DNA from: an uncultured Rhodospirillaceae bacterium
GTDB taxonomy: Bacteria > Pseudomonadota > Alphaproteobacteria > Reyranellales > Reyranellaceae
Length of the DNA: 64,000 nucleotides
NCBI GenBank assembly: GCA_945952105.1
Contig: CAMFGZ010000005.1
Span: 159,669-223,668, forward strand
Direction of reading: 5' to 3'
Shown: piece by piece, positions 8,127-16,861 of the stretch
Layout: the number at the start of each line of letters is the position of its first letter
Numbering within the stretch: position 1 is the first letter of the stretch
Notes under the pieces: generated by a model
Told to the model about the DNA's origin: nothing
What the model saw: only the letters and a program-made list of their open reading frames with translations
Databases searched by the model: none
Program-made: the position numbers and the translations under genes

Positions 8127-9635
8127 CTACTCCGTCACGTCGAGCGCCACCTTTTCGCGCTTCTTGCGGAGCGCGGGAAGGAGCGGCGCGATCAGCAGCA
8201 AGGCGGCGAGCGCCAGGCAGGCGACCGAGATCGGCCGCACGACGAAGATGTCGAACGATCCCTGGCTCAGGATCAGCGACTTGCGCAGGTTGTTCTCCAG
8301 CATCGGGCCCAGCACGAAGGCCAGCACCAGCGGCGCCGCCTCGTAGCCGAACTTGCGCATGAGGTAGCCCAGCAGCCCCGTGCCGATCATCACGAACACG
8401 TCGAACACGGCGTTGCCCGAGGCGAAGACGCCGACGATGCAGAACATCAGGATGAGCGGGAACAGGATCTTGTAGGGCGCCTTCAGGACCTGCACCCACA
8501 TGCCGATCAGCGGCATGTTGAGCACCAGCAGCATGATGTTGCCGACATACATGCTGGCGACGATGCCCCAGAAGACCTTCGGGTTCTGGCTCATCATAAG
8601 CGGCCCGGGCTGCAGCCCGTGGATCACGAAGGCGCCGAGCAGCAGCGCCATGATGACGTTGGGCGGGATGCCGAGAGTCATCAAGGGAATGAAGGCGCCG
8701 CCCGCCGCCGCGTTATTGGCGGCTTCCGGCCCCGCCACGCCCTCGATGGCGCCCTTGCCGAATCGCTCGGGCGTGCGAGACAGCTTCTTCTCGATCGCAT
8801 AGGACGCGAAGGAGGCGATCACCGCGCCGCCGCCCGGCAGCACGCCCAGCAGGAAGCCGAGCAGCGTGCCGCGGCCCACCGGCCCGGCGCTGGCCTTCAG
8901 GTCCTCGCGCGACGGCCACAGGCTGCCGATGCGGGATTGCACGATGTCGCGGCGGATCTGCTGCTCGATGTTCGCCAGGATCTCGGCCACGCCGAACAGG
9001 CCCATCACGACGGGCACGAGGCCGATACCGTCGACCAGTTCGAGGCGGTCGAAGGTGAGGCGCGGCATGGCGTTGATCTGGTCGAGACCGATCAGGCCGA
9101 TCACGACGCCGACCGCCGCCATCAGCAGCGCCTTCGCCATCGAGCCCTGCGTCAGGAACGACAGGATGGTGAGGCCGAGTACCATCAGGCTGAAATATTC
9201 CGGCGGACCGAACGCCACCGCGACCTTGGCCAGCAGCGGCGCCACGAGCATCAGCGCCACGATCGCGAAGGTGCCGGCGACAAAGGATCCCAGCGCCGCG
9301 ATGCCCAGCGCCGGGCCGGCGCGGCCACGTTTGGCCATCTCGTGGCCGTCGAGGCAGGTCACGACCGACGCCGCCTCTCCGGGGATGTTGACCAGCACGG
9401 CCGTGGTCGACCCGCCGTACATCGAGCCGTAGTAGATGCCGGCCATCATGATGATGCCGGACTCCGGCGAGCCGGACAGCGTGACCGGCAGCAGGAGCGA
9501 CATGGCCGAGATCGGGCCGATGCCCGGCAGCACGCCGACCAGCGTGCCGATGAACACGCCGATGAAGCAGTAGAGAAGATTGATCGGATCCAGGGCGACC
9601 GCGAAACCCTGGGCGAGGCCGGAGAGGACATCCAT
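8127..9635 (-). CDS. tctA: tripartite tricarboxylate transporter, large membrane subunit TctA
   Basis: TctA is the main permease of TctABC, a secondary, receptor-dependent importer of carboxylates. The protein is very hydrophobic, with about twelve membrane segments and the glycine/proline-rich blocks typical of TctA (G-V-L-P-G-I-G-P near the N terminus; G-G-A-F-I-P-L-M-T-L-G-I-P in the middle). I start it at the ATG at 9635 (502 aa), where M-D-V-L-S-G-L-A-Q-G-F opens the family's usual N terminus. The frame extends 12 codons further into tctB. The tctB stop is 4 bases upstream, so the two are coupled. Confidence 0.93.
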   Translation of the reverse strand: MDVLSGLAQGFAVALDPINLLYCFIGVFIGTLVGVLPGIGPISAMSLLLPVTLSGSPESGIIMMAGIYYGSMYGGSTTAVLVNIPGEAASVVTCLDGHEMAKRGRAGPALGIAALGSFVAGTFAIVALMLVAPLLAKVAVAFGPPEYFSLMVLGLTILSFLTQGSMAKALLMAAVGVVIGLIGLDQINAMPRLTFDRLELVDGIGLVPVVMGLFGVAEILANIEQQIRRDIVQSRIGSLWPSREDLKASAGPVGRGTLLGFLLGVLPGGGAVIASFASYAIEKKLSRTPERFGKGAIEGVAGPEAANNAAAGGAFIPLMTLGIPPNVIMALLLGAFVIHGLQPGPLMMSQNPKVFWGIVASMYVGNIMLLVLNMPLIGMWVQVLKAPYKILFPLILMFCIVGVFASGNAVFDVFVMIGTGLLGYLMRKFGYEAAPLVLAFVLGPMLENNLRKSLILSQGSFDIFVVRPISVACLALAALLLIAPLLPALRKKREKVALDVTE

Positions 9636-9639
9636 CGCG

Positions 9640-10125
9640 TCAGCCCGCCAGCCATGAAAGGTAGGGGACATCCTCGAGCCAGCTTCCCTTGGGAAGCTGG
9701 ACCAGCAGGACCTTTTCCAGCACGTACCAGACCCCGACGGACGCCCCCAGGGCGATCGGGATCGCCAGTTTCGGTGGCACCGGATCGACGAAGGTCATCA
9801 GGAAGAGCAGAAGCGCCAGGCTGCAGAGCACGAAGCCCAGCTGCTGGAACAGCGCGCCGAAGGCGACCAGGGCGCCGATCACCATCACGACGTTGCGCCA
9901 GCGAGCGCCCTGCCAGAGATCGGCCAGCAGCGGACCGTTGCCGCGTACGCCGGTCACCGTGATCGACAGGGCCAGCGCCGACATGAAGAGGCCAAGCCAG
10001 AAGAACACGAAGCCGGAGCCCGGCTCATGCAGGGTCCCAAGTTCCAGCAACCAGCCCTGCCAGGTGACGAAGGCTCCGATGGCCAGCCAGAACAGGCCGC
10101 CCCAGAATTCAGCGCGCCGCAACAT
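9640..10125 (-). CDS. tctB: tripartite tricarboxylate transporter, small membrane subunit TctB
   Basis: This 161-residue protein has four predicted membrane helices and no soluble domain, the standard TctB form. It pairs with TctA in the inner membrane. It lies between tctC (2 bases upstream) and tctA (4 bases downstream) on the same strand, giving the classic receptor/small/large order. Sequence identity in TctB is low across the family, so position and topology carry most of the call. Confidence 0.88.
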   Translation of the reverse strand: MLRRAEFWGGLFWLAIGAFVTWQGWLLELGTLHEPGSGFVFFWLGLFMSALALSITVTGVRGNGPLLADLWQGARWRNVVMVIGALVAFGALFQQLGFVLCSLALLLFLMTFVDPVPPKLAIPIALGASVGVWYVLEKVLLVQLPKGSWLEDVPYLSWLAG

Positions 10126-10127
10126 AC

Positions 10128-11123
10128 TCAGCTCTTCTTGGCGAGTCCGAGCTGCTCCACGACCTCGCGCTGCTCGTCATACTGCTGCTTGGCGAACTTG
10201 GCGTAGTCCGCCGTGTTCATGTAGCGCTTGGGATAGTCGTACTTGACCATCAGCTCGGCCACCTTGGGATCGTCGAGAGCGGCCTTGAAAGCGTCGTGCA
10301 GCTTCTGCACCACCAGGGGATCCATGCCCTTGGGCCCCGCGAGCCCGAACGGCGAGTCCAGCGTGAGATCGTAGCCCAGCTCCTTCAGCGTCGGCACATC
10401 GGGCCAGCGCGGGCTGCGCTCCTGCGTCCAGATGCAGAGCAGGCGGAACTTGCCGGAATCCACGAGCGGCGCCCAGCCGGTCGCGTCGGCATCGGCCATG
10501 ACGTGGCCGCCCTCGAGCGCCGCCCAGCCCTCGGGCCCTCCCTTGAAGGGCACGTGGGTGAACTTCACGCCGGCCTTGTGCGCGATCTGCTCCATGCCGA
10601 TGTGCAGCGAGCTGCCGGCGCCCGGTGTCGCGTAGGTGAACTTGCCGGGGTTCGCCTTGGCGAAGGCGATCACGTCCTGGAAGCTCTTGAGGGGCGAATC
10701 GGCGCGCACCACGACGCCGAACGTGTAGGCCGACGTATGGAGGATCCAGGTGAAATCCTTCATCGGATCGTAGGGCGTCTTCTGCATGTGCGGCAGGCGG
10801 AAGATGGTCACCGGCATCTGCGCAATCGTGTAGCCGTCGGGCTTGGCGGTCGCCGCCATGCTGGCCGGCCCGGTCGTGCCCGCGCCGCCGGTGCGATTGT
10901 CGACCACCACCGGCTGTCCGAGAAGCTTGCCGGCGGCATCGGCCATGGCGCGGTGCCAGAGGTCGACGCCGCTGCCCGCCGGCCACGGCATGATCAGCGT
11001 GATCGGCTTGTTCGGGAAGTCCTTCGCTGCCTGCGACGGGCTGCCCTGCGCATGCGCGAGCGACGAGCCGAAGGCTCCGGACGCAACCATGCCCGAAGCC
11101 ACGATGAACGAACGACGACGCAT
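10128..11123 (-). CDS. tripartite tricarboxylate transporter periplasmic receptor TctC (Bug family), first copy
   Basis: This 331-residue periplasmic binding protein captures a carboxylate-type ligand and hands it to TctAB. A signal peptide covers about residues 1-26 (M-R-R-R-S-F-I-V start, A-H-A-Q end). The Bug fold is shown by the early F-P-N-K-P-I-T-L-I-M-P-W-P-A-G-S-G block and V-V-D-N-R-T-G-G-A-G-T-T-G-P near 75-89, which in known members line the ligand pocket. It is the receptor next to tctBA. A close paralogue precedes it, suggesting a tandem duplication with diversified ligands. Confidence 0.92.
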   Translation of the reverse strand: MRRRSFIVASGMVASGAFGSSLAHAQGSPSQAAKDFPNKPITLIMPWPAGSGVDLWHRAMADAAGKLLGQPVVVDNRTGGAGTTGPASMAATAKPDGYTIAQMPVTIFRLPHMQKTPYDPMKDFTWILHTSAYTFGVVVRADSPLKSFQDVIAFAKANPGKFTYATPGAGSSLHIGMEQIAHKAGVKFTHVPFKGGPEGWAALEGGHVMADADATGWAPLVDSGKFRLLCIWTQERSPRWPDVPTLKELGYDLTLDSPFGLAGPKGMDPLVVQKLHDAFKAALDDPKVAELMVKYDYPKRYMNTADYAKFAKQQYDEQREVVEQLGLAKKS

Positions 11124-11167
11124 TGTTTCCTCCCCCGCAACATCCTGCCCCCGCTTCGCGGGGAGTG

Positions 11168-12160
11168 CTAGCTCTTGGCGGCCAGTCCCAGCTTCTCCAG
11201 CGCGGCCTTTTCCTCCGCGTAGAGCTGGCGGGCGAACTTGTCGTAGGCCGCGGCCGGCATGTAGCGCGGAGACATGTCGTACTTCTCCAGCGTCGCGATC
11301 ACTTCCTTGTCCTCGATTGCGACCTTGAAGGCCTCATCGAGCTTCTTCACGACCGCCGGGTCCATTCCCTTCGGACCGCCCATGCCGAACGGCGAGTCGA
11401 ACACCATGTCGAAGCCGAGATCCTTCAGGGTCGGCACGTCGGGCCAGTTCTTCGTGCGCTTCTCGGTCCAGACGCACAGCAGGCGGAGCTGGCCGGCATC
11501 GACCAGCGGCTTCCAGCCCGTCGAATCGGCCTGCAGGGTCGTGTGCTTGCCGAGCACGGCGGCGTTGGTCTCCGCGCCGCCCTTGAACGGCACCATGGTC
11601 CACTTGATCCCGGCCTGGGCCGCGATGCGCTCCATGCCGATGTGCAACGACGTGCCGGCCCCCGGCGTGCCGTAGGTGACCTTGCCCGGATTGGCCTTGG
11701 CGTACTCGATCACGTCCTTGAAGGTCTTGTAGGGCTGGTCGGCCGCGGTCGTGACGCCGAACGTGTAGCCGCTGAGATGCGAGACGTAGGTGAAATCCTT
11801 CAGCGGATCGAACGCCGTCTTCTGCATCACCGGAAGGCGGAACACGGAGATCGGGAGCTGCGAGAGGGTGTAGCCGTCCGGCCGCGCGGTGGCGGCCATG
11901 GTGGCTGGTCCCAGCGTGCCGGAGGCGCCGCCCTTGTTGTCGATCTGGAACGGCTGGCCCAGCACCTTGCCGGCCCGCTCGCATATCGCGCGCAGCGTGA
12001 TGTCGCTCGATCCGCCGGCAGGCCACGGGACGATGAAGGTGATGGGCTTGTTCGGATAAGCCTGCGCACGGGCGGCCGGCAGGTAGAGCGGCATGCCGAC
12101 GCCGGCGGCGATCACGGTTCCAAGGCCACGTTTCACGAGGCCGCGGCGACGTATCGTCAT
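11168..12160 (-). CDS. tripartite tricarboxylate transporter periplasmic receptor TctC (Bug family), second copy
   Basis: This 330-residue paralogue of the downstream tctC shares its length and the same family blocks: Y-P-N-K-P-I-T-F-I-V-P-W-P-A-G-G-S and I-D-N-K-G-G-A-S-G-T-L-G-P. A signal peptide runs to about residue 33 (A-R-A-Q-A). It is the first gene of the leftward tct operon and stops 44 bases before the next tctC. Two receptors feeding one TctAB pair is plausible; which ligand each binds cannot be read from the sequence. Confidence 0.91.
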   Translation of the reverse strand: MTIRRRGLVKRGLGTVIAAGVGMPLYLPAARAQAYPNKPITFIVPWPAGGSSDITLRAICERAGKVLGQPFQIDNKGGASGTLGPATMAATARPDGYTLSQLPISVFRLPVMQKTAFDPLKDFTYVSHLSGYTFGVTTAADQPYKTFKDVIEYAKANPGKVTYGTPGAGTSLHIGMERIAAQAGIKWTMVPFKGGAETNAAVLGKHTTLQADSTGWKPLVDAGQLRLLCVWTEKRTKNWPDVPTLKDLGFDMVFDSPFGMGGPKGMDPAVVKKLDEAFKVAIEDKEVIATLEKYDMSPRYMPAAAYDKFARQLYAEEKAALEKLGLAAKS

Positions 12161-12234
12161 TTCATTTCCTCCCGTTGATTGGCGAGGAAATTGGCCGATG
12201 GTTCAGTCGATGTAAAGAGATTGCAGAACGTGTG

Positions 12235-12858
12235 TCACGACAGCACCCGCTTCATCCAGCGAGCGGTCGCCTGCGCGTCCTGGCCGTCGCTGGCTTCCAG
12301 CCGGGCGATCACGCGCGTCCGGTCCTCCAGATCGCGATTCTGGCTGAGCTTGATCTTGGTCTCGAGACGGAGGAGCGGCATCCGGAAGACGACGATGCCG
12401 CGCGTCTGGGCCTCGGCATTGCCCGGCGGCAGGCGGTCGAGGTTCCAGGACGAGGCCTCCGAACCTTCGTAGGCCGTCGACAGTTTCGTCAGCGCGTCGA
12501 GCGCACCCTCGGTGTCCTCGACGACCTGCGGGCGGCCATAGGCATGGACGGTGACGTAGTTCCAGGTCGGCACCTTCGGCCCCGGCGCATACCAGGTCGG
12601 CGACACATAGGCATGCGGCCCCCAGAAAAGTGCCAGCGACTGGGCGGGCCGCTCGAAGAGCTTCCAGTGCGGATTGGCCCGCGCCAGGTGGCCGATCAGC
12701 GAGCCGTGCTCGCTGCCGTCGTCCTGCCAGAGCAGCGACAGGTGGGTGGCGAAGGGCGCGCCGGCCTCGTCGGTGGTCATCAGCAGGGCCCAGCTATGGG
12801 CCTGCATGACTTCCCGACCGATCGCTTCGTCGCCTGCGAAATGCTTGGGGAGATACAT
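12235..12858 (-). CDS. FMN-binding negative transcriptional regulator, PaiB type
   Basis: The 207-residue product matches the PaiB family, an FMN-binding split-barrel protein first described as a repressor in Bacillus. Conserved features are the M-Y-L-P-K-H-F start, the P-F-A-T-H-L-S-L-L-W strand and G-H-L-A-R-A-N-P-H-W-K near residues 59-69. Many relatives are annotated as regulators without evidence of DNA binding and could be flavoenzymes. It stands alone on the minus strand upstream of the tct operon and is divergent from the dienelactone hydrolase gene. Confidence 0.85.
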   Translation of the reverse strand: MYLPKHFAGDEAIGREVMQAHSWALLMTTDEAGAPFATHLSLLWQDDGSEHGSLIGHLARANPHWKLFERPAQSLALFWGPHAYVSPTWYAPGPKVPTWNYVTVHAYGRPQVVEDTEGALDALTKLSTAYEGSEASSWNLDRLPPGNAEAQTRGIVVFRMPLLRLETKIKLSQNRDLEDRTRVIARLEASDGQDAQATARWMKRVLS

Positions 12859-12925
12859 GGCTCTGATTCCTTGAACGGCGCGGGCTTACCATGGTCCAAT
12901 GCCGGCCACACAGGGAGGATTATTC

Positions 12926-13603
12926 ATGGGCGAAGATATCCGTCTTAAGTCTGCCGCCGGCGAGATCGGCGCTTATCTGGCCAGCCCGGCGGGCACGCCG
13001 AAGGGTGGCATCGTGGTCATCCAGGAGATTTTCGGGGTGAACCATCACATCCGGGGCGTGACCGACAAGTTCGCGGCCGCCGGCTACCTGGCCCTCGCGC
13101 CGCGCTTCTTCGACCATATCAAGCCCGGCATCGAACTCGGCTACACGCCGGACACGATCGCCGAGGGCCGCGGCTACGTCATGACGCCGGGCTTCACCGA
13201 CAAGGCCGTGCAGGACGTCCAGGCGGCGATGGACGAGCTGAAGAAGCGGGGCGTCAAGAAGGTCGGCGTGACCGGTTACTGCTGGGGCGGCACGATCAGC
13301 TGGCTGGCCGCCACCCGGCTCAAGCCCGACGCGGTTTCCGCCTATTACGGCGGCGGCATCCACGGCGCCAAGGGCGAAAAGCCGACCGTGCCGACGCAGC
13401 TTCACTTCGGCGACAAGGACATGCACATCCCGATGGCGCACGTGAAGGAGCTGCGCGAGCTGCATCCCAACGTGGAGATCTTCGACTATCCGGCCGATCA
13501 CGGCTTCCATTGCGACGAGCGCGGCAGCTGGGACGCCGCCGCCTCGAAGAAGGCGATGGAACGCACGATGCAGTTGTTCAGCAAGGAAGTGGGTAACGGC
13601 TGA
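12926..13603 (+). CDS. dienelactone hydrolase family protein
   Basis: This alpha/beta-hydrolase of the dienelactone hydrolase family opens lactone rings of muconolactone-type intermediates in its best-known members. The start at 12926 has GGAGG 8 bases upstream and gives 225 residues; nine extra codons are possible upstream without a better site. The triad is visible as C119 in G-Y-C-W-G-G, an aspartate in G-D-K-D near 163-165 and a histidine in D-H-G-F near 192. It is the first gene of a rightward set with a CoA-transferase and a CitE-like lyase, 2 bases before the next start. Confidence 0.9.
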   Translation: MGEDIRLKSAAGEIGAYLASPAGTPKGGIVVIQEIFGVNHHIRGVTDKFAAAGYLALAPRFFDHIKPGIELGYTPDTIAEGRGYVMTPGFTDKAVQDVQAAMDELKKRGVKKVGVTGYCWGGTISWLAATRLKPDAVSAYYGGGIHGAKGEKPTVPTQLHFGDKDMHIPMAHVKELRELHPNVEIFDYPADHGFHCDERGSWDAAASKKAMERTMQLFSKEVGNG

Positions 13604-13605
13604 CC

Positions 13606-14841
13606 TTGGCAAAGAAACCCTCGAAGAAGACCTTCACCCCCGGCGCACGCGGTCCCCTGAACGGGGTCCGCGTCGTCGACCTGTCGCGACTGGTCGCCGG
13701 CAACGTGCTGACGCTCCAGCTCGCCGACTTCGGCGCCGAAGTCATCAAGATCGAGCCGCCCGAGGGCGACACCTTGCGCTCGTGGCGCGTCAAGGGCGTC
13801 GAGACGGCGTGGAAGGTCTACAGCCGCAACAAAAAGAGCGTCGCGCTCGACCTGCGCTCCGACGCCGGCCGCACCATCGTGCGCGAGCTCGCAAAGACCG
13901 CCGCCATCCTGGTCGAGAGCTTCCGGCCGGGCGTCATGGAGGACATGGGCCTGTCGCCAGCCGAACTGCACGCGATCAACCCGAAGCTGGTCATCCTGCG
14001 CATCTCCGGCTGGGGCCAGGACGGACGCTATCGTCACAAGCCGGGCTTCGGCACCTTGATCGAGGGTTATAGCGGCTTCGCCTCGATGAACGGCTTCGCT
14101 GATCGCGAGCCGGTCCTGCCACCGATGTATCTCGCCGACTGCATGGCCGCGCTGAACGGCTACGGCGCCGTGATGGTGGCGCTGCGCGAGGTCGAGATGA
14201 ACGGCGGCAAGGGCCAGGTGCTCGACCTGCCGCTGTTCGACCCGCTCTATTCGATGCTGGGTCCGCAGGCCGCCAACTACAAGCTGACCGGCGAGGTGAA
14301 GGTGCGCACCGGCAGCCGCTCGACCAACGCCGCGCCGCGCAACGTCTACCAGACGAAGGACGGAAGCTGGGTCTGCCTCTCCGCCTCGACACAGGGCATG
14401 GCGATGCGCGTGCTGGCGAAGATCGGCCGGCCCGAGCTGGCGGAGGATCCGCGCTTCTCGACCAACATCGAGCGGGTGCGCAACGGCGTCGAGCTCGACC
14501 GCATCATCGGCGAGTTCGTCGGCGCCCGCGACCTTGCCGAGAACCTGCGCTATTTCGACGAGGCCGGCGTCACCATCGGCCCGGTCTACGACATCTCGCA
14601 GATCGTCCAGGACGACTATGTGCTGGAGCGTGAATCCCTGATCGAGATCGAGGACGAGGAGATGGGCGAACTGCCCACCCATCCGGTCGTGCCGCGCATG
14701 TCCGGGACGCCGGGCGCCCTGAAGAGTGCCGCCCCCAAGGTCGGCGAGCACAACGAGGCGCTGCTGAAGCCGATGCTGGGCGCCGCCGACTACGACAGGC
14801 TCTGCGCATCGGGTGTGATCTCAAAAGGGAAGAAGAAGTGA
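13606..14841 (+). CDS. CaiB/BaiF (family III) CoA-transferase
   Basis: It moves CoA between carboxylic acids through an aspartyl-CoA intermediate. The 411-residue protein has the normal length. The catalytic aspartate is expected at D178 in M-Y-L-A-D-C-M-A-A-L, and the N-terminal V-V-D-L-S-R-L-V-A-G-N block and the D-F-G-A-E-V-I-K-I-E-P-P-E-G-D segment (41-55) are family signatures. The first codon appears to be TTG, 2 bases after the upstream stop, so the exact start is uncertain. It overlaps the next gene by GTGA. With the CitE-like lyase it suggests activation of a dicarboxylic or hydroxy acid and cleavage of its CoA ester. Confidence 0.92.
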   Translation: MAKKPSKKTFTPGARGPLNGVRVVDLSRLVAGNVLTLQLADFGAEVIKIEPPEGDTLRSWRVKGVETAWKVYSRNKKSVALDLRSDAGRTIVRELAKTAAILVESFRPGVMEDMGLSPAELHAINPKLVILRISGWGQDGRYRHKPGFGTLIEGYSGFASMNGFADREPVLPPMYLADCMAALNGYGAVMVALREVEMNGGKGQVLDLPLFDPLYSMLGPQAANYKLTGEVKVRTGSRSTNAAPRNVYQTKDGSWVCLSASTQGMAMRVLAKIGRPELAEDPRFSTNIERVRNGVELDRIIGEFVGARDLAENLRYFDEAGVTIGPVYDISQIVQDDYVLERESLIEIEDEEMGELPTHPVVPRMSGTPGALKSAAPKVGEHNEALLKPMLGAADYDRLCASGVISKGKKK

Positions 14842-15731
14842 ACCGCCCCGTCCCGCCCCTCTGGCGCTCGATCCTCTATGTGCCGGGCAACGTGCCGAAG
14901 TTCATCGACAGGGCGCACGAGCGCGGCGCCGACTGCGTCCTCGTCGATCTCGAGGACAGCGTGCAGCCGGCGCAGAAGCCCGAGGCGCGCGCGATGCTGC
15001 CGGAGACGATGAAGAAGGTCGTCCGCGGCGGCGCCGACGTCGCCGTGCGCATCAACCGGCCGCTGCGGCTCGCGATCCCCGACATCGAGGCGGCGGTTCG
15101 GCCCGGCCTCTCGGCGCTGTTCGTGACCAAGACCGAGGGCGTTCAACACCTGCGCCTGCTCGACGAGGTGGTGACGGAGCTGGAGCGTGAGCGCGGCATG
15201 CCGGTGGGCAGCGTCGGCTTCGCCGCCATGATCGAGCATCCGCGCGCCCTGCCCGAACTGGCCGACATTGCCGAGCGCGGCCCGCGTGTCGTCGCCATGA
15301 TGCTGGGCGGCGAGGATTTCGCGCTGGAGACGGGCTCGGTGCCGGGCGACGAGACGCTCGAACTGCCCAAGCGCATGGTCGCGTTCGCGGCGCAGGCGCA
15401 CGGCGTGTCGGTGTTCGGCATCCTCGGCACCGTCGCCGACTATTCAGACCCCTCCGCCTACAGGAAAAGCGCCGAACGGGCCCGCCGCTTCGGCTTCTCC
15501 GGCGGCACCTGCATCCATCCCGGCCTGGTCGGTGCGCTGAACGAGGCGTTCACGCCCACGGCGGACGAAGTGGCCCATGCGCGGAAGTTGATCGAGGCCG
15601 ACGAAAAAGCCGCGGCCGAGGGCCGCGGCTCGTTCTCGGTGGATGGCAAGATGATCGACATCCCGGTGATCGACCGCGCCCGCCGGCTGATCCGGCGCCA
15701 CGACGCGATCGAACGTCGTCTAAGACGTTAG
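14838..15731 (+). CDS. HpcH/HpaI aldolase / CitE-like CoA-ester lyase
   Basis: This 297-residue member of the HpcH/HpaI and citrate-lyase-beta-like superfamily uses a Mg-dependent TIM barrel to cleave malyl-, citramalyl- or related CoA thioesters. Visible motifs are R-S-I-L-Y-V-P-G-N near the start, the V-D-L-E-D-S-V block near 34-40 and G-G-E-D-F-A-L-E near 155-162, which supply metal-binding acids. It starts with GTG overlapping the CoA-transferase stop, so translation is coupled. The pair resembles the itaconate/citramalate and methylaspartate-type CoA-transferase plus lyase modules; the real substrate is unknown. Confidence 0.88.
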   Translation: MNRPVPPLWRSILYVPGNVPKFIDRAHERGADCVLVDLEDSVQPAQKPEARAMLPETMKKVVRGGADVAVRINRPLRLAIPDIEAAVRPGLSALFVTKTEGVQHLRLLDEVVTELERERGMPVGSVGFAAMIEHPRALPELADIAERGPRVVAMMLGGEDFALETGSVPGDETLELPKRMVAFAAQAHGVSVFGILGTVADYSDPSAYRKSAERARRFGFSGGTCIHPGLVGALNEAFTPTADEVAHARKLIEADEKAAAEGRGSFSVDGKMIDIPVIDRARRLIRRHDAIERRLRR

Positions 15732-15754
15732 GTCAGAGATGCGGCGCTGGCCGA

Positions 15755-16816
15755 CTATTTCTTGACCGCATCGATCTTGAACACCGGCTTGAAACCCTCC
15801 GGCGCAAGCAGTGTCGTGCGGTCGTAGGTGTTCACGTTCTTTCCGTCGATGATGCTGAACTTGCGGCTTGCCACCTTGACCTCGAGCTTGCCTTCGAGGA
15901 GGCGCAGCGCCTGGTCGACGCTGATCCGCGAGCCGAGCAGGTTGTTGTCGTTGACGGTCGCCATGACGATGCCATCGCGCACGGCCTGCTCGATCGGCGG
16001 CGTCGAATAGAAGGCGATCAGCTTCTTGTCCTTGAGGCCCCGCTCCTTGACGATTTCCATCGCGCCCTCGATCGCCGGCGCCACGCCGCCGATGATGGTG
16101 AGGTCGGGATAGGTCTGCAGCGCGTCCTCGATCAGCTTCATCTGGGTCGCCTTGCCGGTATCGCCGTAGATGACCTTCACCAGGTCCACGTCGGAGCCGG
16201 CGATGGCTTCCTTCATGCCCTTCACCGCATCCTCGACCCATTGCGAGCCGGCCGGGCCTGCGAGCCAGACCATCTTCTTCTTGCCGGAGCCGGCCGGATA
16301 GGTTTCCGCCAGGTATTTGCCGGCCGTCGCACCCGCGTAATAATACTGGGCAAGTGCTGCCGCCGCGATCTTGTCGGTCGTGACGCCGTTACCGAGGTCG
16401 AGCACCGGCACGCCCTTGCGGGCCAGCTCCTCGATCATGCCGTTCAGGCCCGACTTGGAGACGGCATTGACCAGCACGGCATTCCCGCCAGCGGCGACGC
16501 AGTCCTCGATCTGCTGGATCTGCCCCGCGACATCGTCGTACCCGTTGGCGGCCATGATGGTGGCCGAGATGTTCTGGCGCTTGGCCTCGATCATCACGCC
16601 GTAGTCCTTGGCGACGTAGTAGGCATCCTTCATGTGCGGGAAGGCAACGCAGAGCTTCCACGGCTTGGTCAGCGCGCCGACCGGCAGCGGCTTGTAGACG
16701 GCCGTCGGGTTCCTCTCGTCGACCATCAGCCCGGCCGTCCAGTCGTCGGCCGCGAAGGCCGCCCCCGCCTGCATCGCCAACACTGCCGAGATCGCAATTC
16801 CAGAGATATTCCTCAT
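15755..16816 (-). CDS. periplasmic substrate-binding protein, TorT/sugar ABC type
   Basis: This 353-residue type I periplasmic binding protein has a signal peptide ending near A-F-A-A (about residue 22). The sequence resembles TorT more than typical ribose-binding proteins: L-C-V-A-F-P-H-M-K-D-A-Y-Y near 53-65 and the G-Q-I-Q-Q-I-E-D-C motif near 97-105. TorT senses trimethylamine N-oxide in enterobacteria, but here the gene heads toward an ABC ATPase and permease, so it is more likely a transport receptor. The spacer to the ATPase gene is 45 bases. The ligand is unknown. Confidence 0.8.
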   Translation of the reverse strand: MRNISGIAISAVLAMQAGAAFAADDWTAGLMVDERNPTAVYKPLPVGALTKPWKLCVAFPHMKDAYYVAKDYGVMIEAKRQNISATIMAANGYDDVAGQIQQIEDCVAAGGNAVLVNAVSKSGLNGMIEELARKGVPVLDLGNGVTTDKIAAAALAQYYYAGATAGKYLAETYPAGSGKKKMVWLAGPAGSQWVEDAVKGMKEAIAGSDVDLVKVIYGDTGKATQMKLIEDALQTYPDLTIIGGVAPAIEGAMEIVKERGLKDKKLIAFYSTPPIEQAVRDGIVMATVNDNNLLGSRISVDQALRLLEGKLEVKVASRKFSIIDGKNVNTYDRTTLLAPEGFKPVFKIDAVKK

Positions 16817-16861
16817 GACACGGCTCCCACTGCTATATCCCGGTTCGGGATAATGGCTCCC

